Assembly: GCA_015485245.1 (NCBI GenBank)
Contig: WFTY01000415.1
Span: 1 to 14,951 of the forward strand
Length of the DNA: 14,951 bases
Reading direction: 5' to 3'
DNA from: Anaerolineales bacterium
Lineage (GTDB): Bacteria > Chloroflexota > Anaerolineae > Anaerolineales > UBA11858
The position numbers were made by a program, and so were the translations under genes. This document shows positions 8,301 through 13,272 of the stretch, in pieces. Each line of letters begins with the position of its first letter. The first letter of the stretch is position 1. The notes beneath the pieces were generated by a model, which saw only the letters and a list, made by a program, of their open reading frames with translations, ran no database searches and was not told where the DNA came from.

Positions 8301-8947
8301 CGGACTTTTGCATGACCTGTCATGATGGCGCGCCGCCGACCACCACGGGCGGCCCGCCGCCGCCTGTCAGCATGCCGTCTGGCTGGAGCGGCACGGGGTA
8401 CAACAAGACGACTTATCTGGGCGCCACGCATGATGCGCAGCTCGGCGCCTGGGGCTGCAGCCACTGCCATGATGAACACGGCAGCAATAACATCTCTACG
8501 CTGGTGAACAACTACGTGCTGGCGGACTTTACCCCGTACAACTATGGCAATAGCGATTATGCCATTTGCTGGACCTGTCACATCGAGGCGCAGATCGTGC
8601 GGGATGCTGGCGGCAACAGAGCACAAAACGCGTTTGAAGATCTCCATGATAAACACGTCCGCGGCGAGGACAGCCCCTGTATACACTGTCACGATGCGCA
8701 CGCGCCTTTTGACGCCGGGGAGCTGGGATTGATTAACTTCGTCTACGGTGTGGACAAGATGGACGTCAGCTTCTTCAACGGCAGCAACCACAGCTCGATC
8801 TTCACCCTGAACGGGACGACCGAAGGCTCCTGCACGCTCGCCTGTCATGGTAAAGACCATAAACCCAAGAAATACAGTCGTGCGAACGATCTGGCCTCGA
8901 CGACCGATTGCACCGCCTGCCACCCTGGGGGCGCGCCGACACCGTGA
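5375..8947 (+). CDS. Giant secreted 27-heme cytochrome with N-terminal CBM6/CBM35-like carbohydrate-binding domain
   Basis: A 1190-residue protein. Residues 1-38 are a signal peptide (basic start, hydrophobic residues 21-32, cut near VFA-A). Residues about 41-166 have the pattern of a CBM6/CBM35 beta-sandwich: YEAEN at 43-47 (the usual calcium-site glutamates), GYTGSGYVGYG, GEYIEWTV, an LDFRYANGSG strand, LxLSVNGT, WSTWGTVT, LNAGRNTVRL and a closing PNVDSLAVT. Such domains bind polysaccharides and are usually attached to glycoside hydrolases. The rest carries 27 heme motifs, from CASCH at 185 to CTACH near the C-terminus; 26 are CXXCH and one, CTLACH (heme 26), is CX3CH. Hemes 3-12 (from C244) and 13-22 (from C642) are a duplicated 10-heme unit, and hemes 16-26 are homologous to hemes 7-17 of the gene at 2104-4326. 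The ATG overlaps the previous stop codon (ATGA). No hydrolase domain and no membrane anchor are seen. I infer a glycan-tethered extracellular electron carrier. The ligand is unknown. Confidence 0.95.
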   Translation: MKQNRLHSQNTALRRNKLTTWLGLVALLALLLSRDVFAAGTIYEAENATLFGVSVSSFYTGYTGSGYVGYGTTNGEYIEWTVNAAAAGSAVLDFRYANGSGADRPLELSVNGTTVSASLSFPATADWSTWGTVTTTVTLNAGRNTVRLTNIAAAGPNVDSLAVTEQVAAVFEIPHGDYLTHTNRCASCHRVHTSQSEKLLYTSPGGNEFCYTCHDGTGAKLLAISTHGNADHAARFEGAFTLQCTQCHDPHSTVNLADIKKDVVVVPGTSPLTDGPVTFSSRTGANSFDDGASPYNNRLCTACHNNASNPGYPMTNHLGGANHLGGYDFTGQDCTQCHPHSADATLGNSDGFMPVNGCVMCHSVAQDNGDGIPAGGRRAIVSEFSRNSHHVTGTQVSDSDCKACHYTADHTSGYVKLYDVDNPAMVIVLNGDPRVNQTEALKLEAFCLACHDANGARGFAPFSNGRMPPVVDNSLWAAGSHKASGNSTCFDCHDNGHGSNKIKLMAPYDAVSDGSADDPLRQEERFCYQCHDGSVALTDIQSEFTRASHHNVSDTDQADGSNVECANCHNPHTVSASDKLSDPDNGTPWAGTMTDFCLVCHDGAPPAGVAFAGGGSGSPVSTHANVDFPNVESVEADFVSVCTQCHEQHGSDNLSLIKKQVEVTISPLNTVGDILFTAVTGTNSFDDGTSPLTSQICVACHQDANNPGYPMVNHIGGANHNGGLDFTGMDCTQCHPHDFDNTFSTRDGFMPDPKCTACHQFPLGSRRQITGAGGDFTNTSHHVQGAPTDDDCKLCHETSQHQSGTVRLYNVDTGAVITYTGGVIPEEFCTACHDADGANGDTTPYSDGVTVPNILAGWGTSSHAVGLTCYNCHDNGHGSNKIGLLSTWNAASDGDPNDPMRQEERFCYQCHDGSVATTDIQTEFNRASHHDVALSDQNANGSRVECINCHNPHMDNATNQNISPDNWYQQWTGRRTDFCMTCHDGAPPTTTGGPPPPVSMPSGWSGTGYNKTTYLGATHDAQLGAWGCSHCHDEHGSNNISTLVNNYVLADFTPYNYGNSDYAICWTCHIEAQIVRDAGGNRAQNAFEDLHDKHVRGEDSPCIHCHDAHAPFDAGELGLINFVYGVDKMDVSFFNGSNHSSIFTLNGTTEGSCTLACHGKDHKPKKYSRANDLASTTDCTACHPGGAPTP
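6104..7297 (+). repeat. Copy A of an in-gene 10-heme duplication
   Basis: Encodes residues 244-641 of the 27-heme protein (hemes 3-12). It begins CTQCHDPHS, runs through NSFDDG, GYPMTNHLGGANH, CTQCHPH and RQEERFCYQCHDGS, and ends after a CLVCHDGAPP motif. The same ordered motifs recur in copy B. Similarity is clear in protein but partly eroded at third codon positions, so the duplication is not recent. Confidence 0.85.
7298..8455 (+). repeat. Copy B of an in-gene 10-heme duplication
   Basis: Encodes residues 642-1027 (hemes 13-22), starting CTQCHEQHG and matching copy A heme for heme: NSFDDG, GYPMVNHIGGANH, CTQCHPH, RQEERFCYQCHDGS and CMTCHDGAPP. After it, heme 23 (CSHCHDEHG) begins what looks like a truncated third unit. 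The second half of this copy is also the closest match to hemes 7-13 of the gene at 2104-4326. Confidence 0.85.
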
Positions 8948-8957
8948 TGGCAATGCA

Positions 8958-10580
8958 ATGATGAAAACGCGATCTTTAGGCACGTTGCTTCTGGCGATCA
9001 TGGTGCTCAATCACCTGTTGGGAACGGTGATCTCGGGCGCTTACTTTCTTTGGGTGGATCACCAGCCGCTCTTCGCCATTTTGATGTTTTTACGCAATGG
9101 CGATCAACTCACCTGGCTGGCGGTGTCGGGCGTTTTCGTGTTTTTAACGGCGTTGTATCTCTGGTTGTATCGTTATGTGCAGCCCCTGATCCGCTGGCTG
9201 GCCGATACTACCGCCGTTTTGAACGATGTCGTGCTGTTTAAGACGCTGAACCTGCCGCGCATTGTTTTTGGGGTTACGGTGCTGCACTGGTTGCTGGTCA
9301 GCGGTTTGTTTGGCTTCCTGGCGTTGCGCTCCGGATTCTCCATTGCGCGCGTGGCGGGCCTGTTCCTGGGGATGTTGATCGCCAGTGGTTTGGGAACCGC
9401 GTTGTTCATGCACCATGTGGTTGAAAGTCTGGTGCATCCTTTTTTGGAACAGCATTTTCAACTGGAATATCTGGAAAACCTGGCGATGCGGCGTTCGCGC
9501 CTGCCCATGCGTCTGCTGTTCCTGTGGGCCCAGGTAGGGATGTTTCCCCTGGTGTTGTTCGCGGGGATGGCCTGGTTGGGGATGCAGGAGAACGTCCGTC
9601 AGTCCTGGGAGCTTCACCTGCGGCAGATGTGGTTCCTGGTGGCGATTGCGGGAGTGGGCAGTCCGGTGGCCTTCACCATGGTCTGGCGGACGATCGTCGC
9701 GCCCCTGGATCGGATGGTCGAAGCCATGCAGCGGGTGTGGCAGGTCAACGACCTCAGCCTGCGTCTGCCCCTGCGCTCGCTGGACGAGTTCGGCCGCCTT
9801 TCGGCGGGGTTCAATCGCATGCTGGCGAAATTGCAGGAATACCAGCGCGTGCGGGAAATCCTGGGACGTTATATCAGCAGCGAGGTGGCCGAACAGGTCA
9901 TCCAGCAAGATGCCTGGCTGCAAAGTCAGGAGGCGGAGGCCAGCGTGTTGTTTGTGGATTTGCGCGGCTTTACCCATCGGGCGGAGTGTCAGCAGCCGAC
10001 CCATGTGATGGCGATGCTGAATCAGTTTTTTGATTTGTTGATTCCGGTGGTGATCCGTCATGGCGGGCTGGTCAACAAGTTCGGCGGCGATTCCATCCTG
10101 GCGGTGTTTGGTGTCCCGCTGGTGCACGCCGATCATGCCGATCGGGCTGTGCGCGCCGCGGTGGAGATGTTGCACGCCGTCGATCAATTCAACATCGAGT
10201 GTGCTGCTCAGGGGGTGCAGCCGATCCAGGTGGGCATTGGGGTCGCCACCGGGCGTGTTGTGGCGGGGAACGTTGGTTCTCAGTATCGAATGGAGTACAC
10301 TGTTTTGGGGGATGTGGTCAATCTGGCGCAGCGCCTGGAAACGTTGACGCGCACCTGGCGGAGGGATTTGCTCATCAGTGGGGCGACCTGGAGCGCGCTC
10401 ACCGGCGAACACAAACAACATTTTGGCAATCTGGGAGAATTCCAGGTTAGCGGGCGAAGATCGGGGGTAGTGATTTATGCCTGGGAATCGGTCTCAGAGG
10501 CGCCGCAGGATACCGGGCCGCAGAATAACCCTGTGCTGCTCGTCAAAACTTCACTGCGGACATCCGAGGGGAAGCTATGA
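8958..10580 (+). CDS. Six-helix membrane class III adenylate/guanylate cyclase with HAMP domain
   Basis: A 540-residue protein. Six hydrophobic helices are seen in roughly the first 270 residues, beginning LGTLLLAIMVLNHLLG and ending with FLVAIAGVGSPVAFTMVW. A HAMP linker follows (RTIVAPLDRMVEAMQ to DEFGRLSAGFNRML), then a coiled helix (REILGRYISSEVAEQV) and a class III cyclase domain from about residue 325. Catalytic residues appear intact: metal-binding D334 in FVDLRGFT and D378 in KFGGD; K374; purine-site D452 in LGDVVN; transition-state N455 and R459. An active cyclase, probably forming cAMP, is therefore predicted. The 6TM-HAMP-cyclase layout is known from the mycobacterial Rv1318c group. 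The start was placed at ATG 8958 (ATG 8961 is equally possible), 10 bases after the cytochrome stop; starts further upstream would add a basic leader lying inside the cytochrome gene. It overlaps the following lipoprotein gene by four bases. The signal it senses is unknown; its operon position suggests a link to redox or surface state. Confidence 0.9.
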   Translation: MMKTRSLGTLLLAIMVLNHLLGTVISGAYFLWVDHQPLFAILMFLRNGDQLTWLAVSGVFVFLTALYLWLYRYVQPLIRWLADTTAVLNDVVLFKTLNLPRIVFGVTVLHWLLVSGLFGFLALRSGFSIARVAGLFLGMLIASGLGTALFMHHVVESLVHPFLEQHFQLEYLENLAMRRSRLPMRLLFLWAQVGMFPLVLFAGMAWLGMQENVRQSWELHLRQMWFLVAIAGVGSPVAFTMVWRTIVAPLDRMVEAMQRVWQVNDLSLRLPLRSLDEFGRLSAGFNRMLAKLQEYQRVREILGRYISSEVAEQVIQQDAWLQSQEAEASVLFVDLRGFTHRAECQQPTHVMAMLNQFFDLLIPVVIRHGGLVNKFGGDSILAVFGVPLVHADHADRAVRAAVEMLHAVDQFNIECAAQGVQPIQVGIGVATGRVVAGNVGSQYRMEYTVLGDVVNLAQRLETLTRTWRRDLLISGATWSALTGEHKQHFGNLGEFQVSGRRSGVVIYAWESVSEAPQDTGPQNNPVLLVKTSLRTSEGKL

Positions 10581-11170
10581 AACCAGTTCACGTATTACTC
10601 GTCCCAATCACGTTGTTGGTCACGGCGTGCGTTTATGAGGTGGCTCCCAACACGGCGTTGGGAGCGGACCCGCCGCTCCTTGAGCAGGCAGCCCAGGATT
10701 CGGGGACGGAGTTCGATGTCCTTCTGCCCACACCGGCGCCAGGGCAGGAGGGCGACGTCCCCGTTGCGGCCGAAAGTTCGCCGGCGGACGCAGGCTCTCC
10801 CGCTCAGGGGTGTTTTGCCTCGGATTGCCACGAAGATATGCTTGCGATGAGCGGTTCATTTGTGCATCCCCCGTATGCCGAGGGGAAATGCGCCCCCTGC
10901 CATGTGTTGCCTGTCTCGCACCCCGAAGGCAGTAGCCACCACGTGGCCGAGATGCGCGATATTGAGGTCTGTGCGGAATGTCACCCACCCGACCTGCTGG
11001 GAGTCAGTCATCCGGTGGATCAAGACAAGACCGATCCCTTTGCCGGCGGCCTGATGACGTGCACCAGTACCTGCCACGACCCCCATATCGCGCCGTATGA
11101 ACATTTATTGCGGTACCCCCCCGGAGGTGAATTGTGCATCAAGTGTCATCAAGAGTTCAGTCAACCATAA
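10577..11170 (+). CDS. Pentaheme c-type cytochrome lipoprotein
   Basis: A 197-residue protein with a lipoprotein signal: hydrophobic residues 4-17 and lipobox VTAC with the lipid-carrying Cys at 18. A low-complexity Pro/Glu/Ala/Ser linker (about 25-76) follows, then a heme domain with five motifs: CFASDCH at 79 (a CX4CH site), CAPCH at 105, CAECH at 132, CTSTCH at 162 (CX3CH) and CIKCH at 187. Additional His in SHHV, SHPV and CHDPH are likely distal ligands. The form is that of a short doubled-CXXCH cytochrome tethered by lipid and linker to the outer face of a membrane, a plausible hand-off point between membrane carriers and the large cytochromes of the same cluster. The ATG overlaps the cyclase stop codon by four bases and has GAGGGG about six bases upstream. 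The last 37 bases overlap the next gene. The localisation follows from the lipobox; the electron donor is unknown. Confidence 0.93.
   Translation: MKPVHVLLVPITLLVTACVYEVAPNTALGADPPLLEQAAQDSGTEFDVLLPTPAPGQEGDVPVAAESSPADAGSPAQGCFASDCHEDMLAMSGSFVHPPYAEGKCAPCHVLPVSHPEGSSHHVAEMRDIEVCAECHPPDLLGVSHPVDQDKTDPFAGGLMTCTSTCHDPHIAPYEHLLRYPPGGELCIKCHQEFSQP
11123..11130 (+). promoter_or_regulatory. Strong Shine-Dalgarno inside the lipoprotein gene, setting a GTG start
   Basis: GGAGGTGA (11123-11130) is close to a perfect anti-16S match and sits six bases (counted from GGAGG) before GTG at 11134. It lies within the final heme region of the lipoprotein gene. It supports GTG 11134 as the start of the downstream HAMP-protein gene rather than a later codon. 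Confidence 0.75.
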
Positions 11171-11748
11171 AAAAAGCACCATTTCGACGGCGCAAATATT
11201 TTCTGAAAGATACCAGTCAACCGCGGTTGTTGCTCGCCGCGCAGATCATCCTGGGTGTGGTCAGCCTGATCGCCAGCCTGGCGCTTTACCTGCTTTTTGA
11301 CCGCGACCTGACCGCAAGCTATTTCGCCGCGCACATCGCCATCAGCAACGTCCGTCAGATGTTGCTGCCGGTGCTGGTGGGCGTCAATGTGTTTGCTTTG
11401 CTGTTCAGCTCGATCGTGCTGGTCTTTTACACCCATCGAATTGCCGGCCCGGCTTACCGTATTTGTCGTGTCCTGAAGAGCCTGGCGCGAGGGCAACTAT
11501 CTGCACCGGTGCGCTTGCGCGCGGGCGATTTTCTGACCGAGCTTGCCGATACTTTGAACCAGGCGCTGATCTTTTTGAATCAGCAGATTGATGAGACCCA
11601 GGCGGCCACGGAGGCTTTACAGGATGCCCTCAACCGGATCGAAGCGCACTGTGATGCCCAGCTGGATGGCTGGGAGGATGCCCGCCGCGCGCTCGGCAGG
11701 TTGCAGGTTGTGACCAAACGTTTTTCAACCGGGGATGAAAAACGTTAA
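11134..11748 (+). CDS. Two-helix membrane protein with HAMP-like segment and no output domain
   Basis: A 204-residue protein beginning at GTG 11134, in a different frame from, and overlapping by 37 bases, the lipoprotein gene. A basic cytoplasmic leader (KKAPFRRRKYF) is followed by helix 1 (about 32-55), a short external loop of about 20 residues (RDLTASYFAAHIAISNVRQ), helix 2 (about 76-98), and a HAMP-like segment starting THRIAGPAYRI with a second amphipathic part (GDFLTELADTLNQAL). A Gln/Ala/Glu-rich helical tail, probably a coiled coil, closes it. No kinase, methyl-accepting or cyclase domain follows, and the external loop is too small for a typical sensor domain. It may dimerise with, or regulate, the membrane cyclase encoded two genes upstream, or act in assembly. 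Small HAMP proteins of this RIAGP type are often annotated near multiheme cytochrome genes, but its exact function is not known to me. Confidence 0.85.
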   Translation: MHQVSSRVQSTIKKAPFRRRKYFLKDTSQPRLLLAAQIILGVVSLIASLALYLLFDRDLTASYFAAHIAISNVRQMLLPVLVGVNVFALLFSSIVLVFYTHRIAGPAYRICRVLKSLARGQLSAPVRLRAGDFLTELADTLNQALIFLNQQIDETQAATEALQDALNRIEAHCDAQLDGWEDARRALGRLQVVTKRFSTGDEKR

Positions 11749-11783
11749 CTTTTATCGGCGAATGGCGCTAACGCGACTTAATA

Positions 11784-13142
11784 ATGGTATTGTCCCGCTT
11801 CTGCAAACCACGTCCTGTCCTGGTTTTGCTCCTGAGCAGCGCGCTTGTTTTCTTTGGGCTGGTGGAGCCGGGTTACGCGGCTCCACGCGAGCAACCCGAT
11901 GGACAAGACCCCTCTCCAACGCCGGTCTGGCTTTCGTTGCCTGATTGCCAGACTGTGGGTAGTGGCGTCTATCTTTGCGATCAGGTGCCGGTGTTACATT
12001 TTCGGGCGGATCCGCCTGCGGACGGGAGCAAGGTTCTTCAGATCAGCGGGACTTTAGCCAATGTTCCATTTACCTGCCTGGCCAGCGAGTGTGATTTAAA
12101 ACTGGAACAAACGCCCGATAGCGGGGCCGATTTGTTCTTTGGTGTTGTGACCAACGTCAGGGACGAGGGGACGCCGTTCCACGCCGTGGTGCGCGTGAGC
12201 GCGCAGGATCCAACCCGGCCGAACGCCGGCCCCTGGCTGGTTTCTATTGTCAGCGTGCAGCTTGCCGTCGCGCCGACCGATATATGTGCGGTGGAGTGGG
12301 AAGCTCCCCCCCCTTTGGATAACCTGCTCTCCTGGGCGTTATCTCCTGCCGAAGCAGAGGGACTGGAAACCACGACCACCCTGGACCTGCTGGCGGGCAG
12401 ATTGATCTATTGGGGAATTGTTGAGGCGCGCGATTGCCCGGCGGGCGGGTTGCTGGCGTCGGGCGCGGCCAATGCCTGCGGGGTTGAGCGCGCCAGGCAG
12501 GCGATGTTGACCGTCCAGAACCGCTTTGATGAAGAGATTTACGCTAGCGCCAAACGCTCCCAGATTCCGGCGATTCTGCTCAAGCGCTTGATCGCTCAGG
12601 AGAGCCAGTTTTGGCCGGGCTCTTTGGGAATTGCTGGCGAATACGGGCTGGGTCAGATTTCCGAGCTTGGCGCGGATGCCCTTTTGATGTGGTCGTCCAC
12701 GTACTACGATGAAATCTGTCCGGCGACGCTGGGGTCCGCGGTCTGCGAGCAGAGTTACACCCAATTGACCTGGGAGCAGCGGGCCATGCTGCGCGGCGCG
12801 GTCATGCAGCAGGTGAACGCCCAGTGCCCGGAGTGCGCCGCGGGCGTGGATTGGGACAAAGCCTCAGAGAGTGTGCCGGTGATCGCTGAAACCCTGCGCG
12901 CCAACTGTCGCCAGGTCAACCAGCTTGTCCGCAACATCACCGGCCGACCACCGGGGCAGGTAGCCACGTATGCGGATTTGTGGCGTATGACGCTGGCGAA
13001 TTACAACGCCGGGCCGGGTTGTCTGTCTTACAGCCTGATTCAGGCCTGGCGAGGGCAGCGCATGGACTGGGGGACGATCAGCGCCGGGATGACTGAGGCC
13101 TGTGTTGGGGCGGTGGATTACGTCAAAAAAGTGGCGCCGTGA
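11784..13142 (+). CDS. Secreted lytic transglycosylase (SLT fold) with unrecognised N-terminal domain
   Basis: A 452-residue protein. A signal peptide (hydrophobic residues 12-28, likely cut after GYA near 32) is followed by a beta-rich region (about 45-170) with several Cys (LPDCQ, YLCDQ, FTCLASEC) that I do not recognise. From about residue 245 an SLT transglycosylase fold appears: ILLKRLIAQESQF with catalytic Glu at 273, GEYGLGQIS shortly after, and LANYNAGPG at 405-411. These are the core motifs of enzymes that cut the MurNAc-GlcNAc bond of peptidoglycan with 1,6-anhydro ring formation. Cys pairs (CPECAAG, ANCRQ) inside the domain may form disulfides. ATG 11784 is the first start after an in-frame stop at 11769; no clear Shine-Dalgarno precedes it. 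It begins 35 bases after the HAMP gene. In this operon it could remodel the wall so that large cytochromes can pass or be anchored; general wall turnover is an equal alternative. Confidence 0.88.
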   Translation: MVLSRFCKPRPVLVLLLSSALVFFGLVEPGYAAPREQPDGQDPSPTPVWLSLPDCQTVGSGVYLCDQVPVLHFRADPPADGSKVLQISGTLANVPFTCLASECDLKLEQTPDSGADLFFGVVTNVRDEGTPFHAVVRVSAQDPTRPNAGPWLVSIVSVQLAVAPTDICAVEWEAPPPLDNLLSWALSPAEAEGLETTTTLDLLAGRLIYWGIVEARDCPAGGLLASGAANACGVERARQAMLTVQNRFDEEIYASAKRSQIPAILLKRLIAQESQFWPGSLGIAGEYGLGQISELGADALLMWSSTYYDEICPATLGSAVCEQSYTQLTWEQRAMLRGAVMQQVNAQCPECAAGVDWDKASESVPVIAETLRANCRQVNQLVRNITGRPPGQVATYADLWRMTLANYNAGPGCLSYSLIQAWRGQRMDWGTISAGMTEACVGAVDYVKKVAP

Positions 13143-13144
13143 CG

Positions 13145-13171
13145 CGCCCGCACAGCGGCACCTGCCGGGCG
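13145..13171 (+). terminator. Possible weak terminator after the transglycosylase gene
   Basis: CGCCCG (13145-13150) pairs with CGGGCG (13166-13171), with CA/TG pairs possible across a one-base bulge, followed by TTCTT. It starts two bases after the stop codon. The stem is short and the T tract is poor, so termination here is tentative. Its placement would mark the end of the cytochrome operon. Confidence 0.35.
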
Positions 13172-13272
13172 TTCTTCAGCCTCATCTCGCGCCTCGGACT
13201 GCTCGACCAGCCTGACCAGTCAGTCTGATTGATTTGCCCTGCCCTCTAACTTGCGTTATCATTGGGGGCTGT

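Noticed and set aside
8847..8957. Upstream in-frame starts extending the cyclase by up to 37 residues
   Set aside because: The extension lies almost wholly within the cytochrome coding region and gives a basic, Pro-rich leader. ATG 8958 fits operon spacing and the first helix.
5789..9010. A 1073-codon open frame on the minus strand opposite the 27-heme gene
   Set aside because: It mirrors the codon bias of the cytochrome gene. The plus strand shows a signal peptide, a domain and 27 heme motifs, while the antisense product has no recognisable motif and crosses the gene boundary.
9144..10421. A 425-codon minus-strand open frame opposite the cyclase gene
   Set aside because: Its product is rich in His, Gln, Pro and Arg with no fold pattern, while the plus strand encodes intact cyclase catalytic motifs.
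13234..13262. A promoter-like pair TTGCCC and TATCAT spaced 17 bases apart ahead of the glycosyltransferase gene
   Set aside because: It would start transcription about four bases before the ATG and exclude the apparent GGGGG ribosome-binding site. The match is too weak to call without start-site data.
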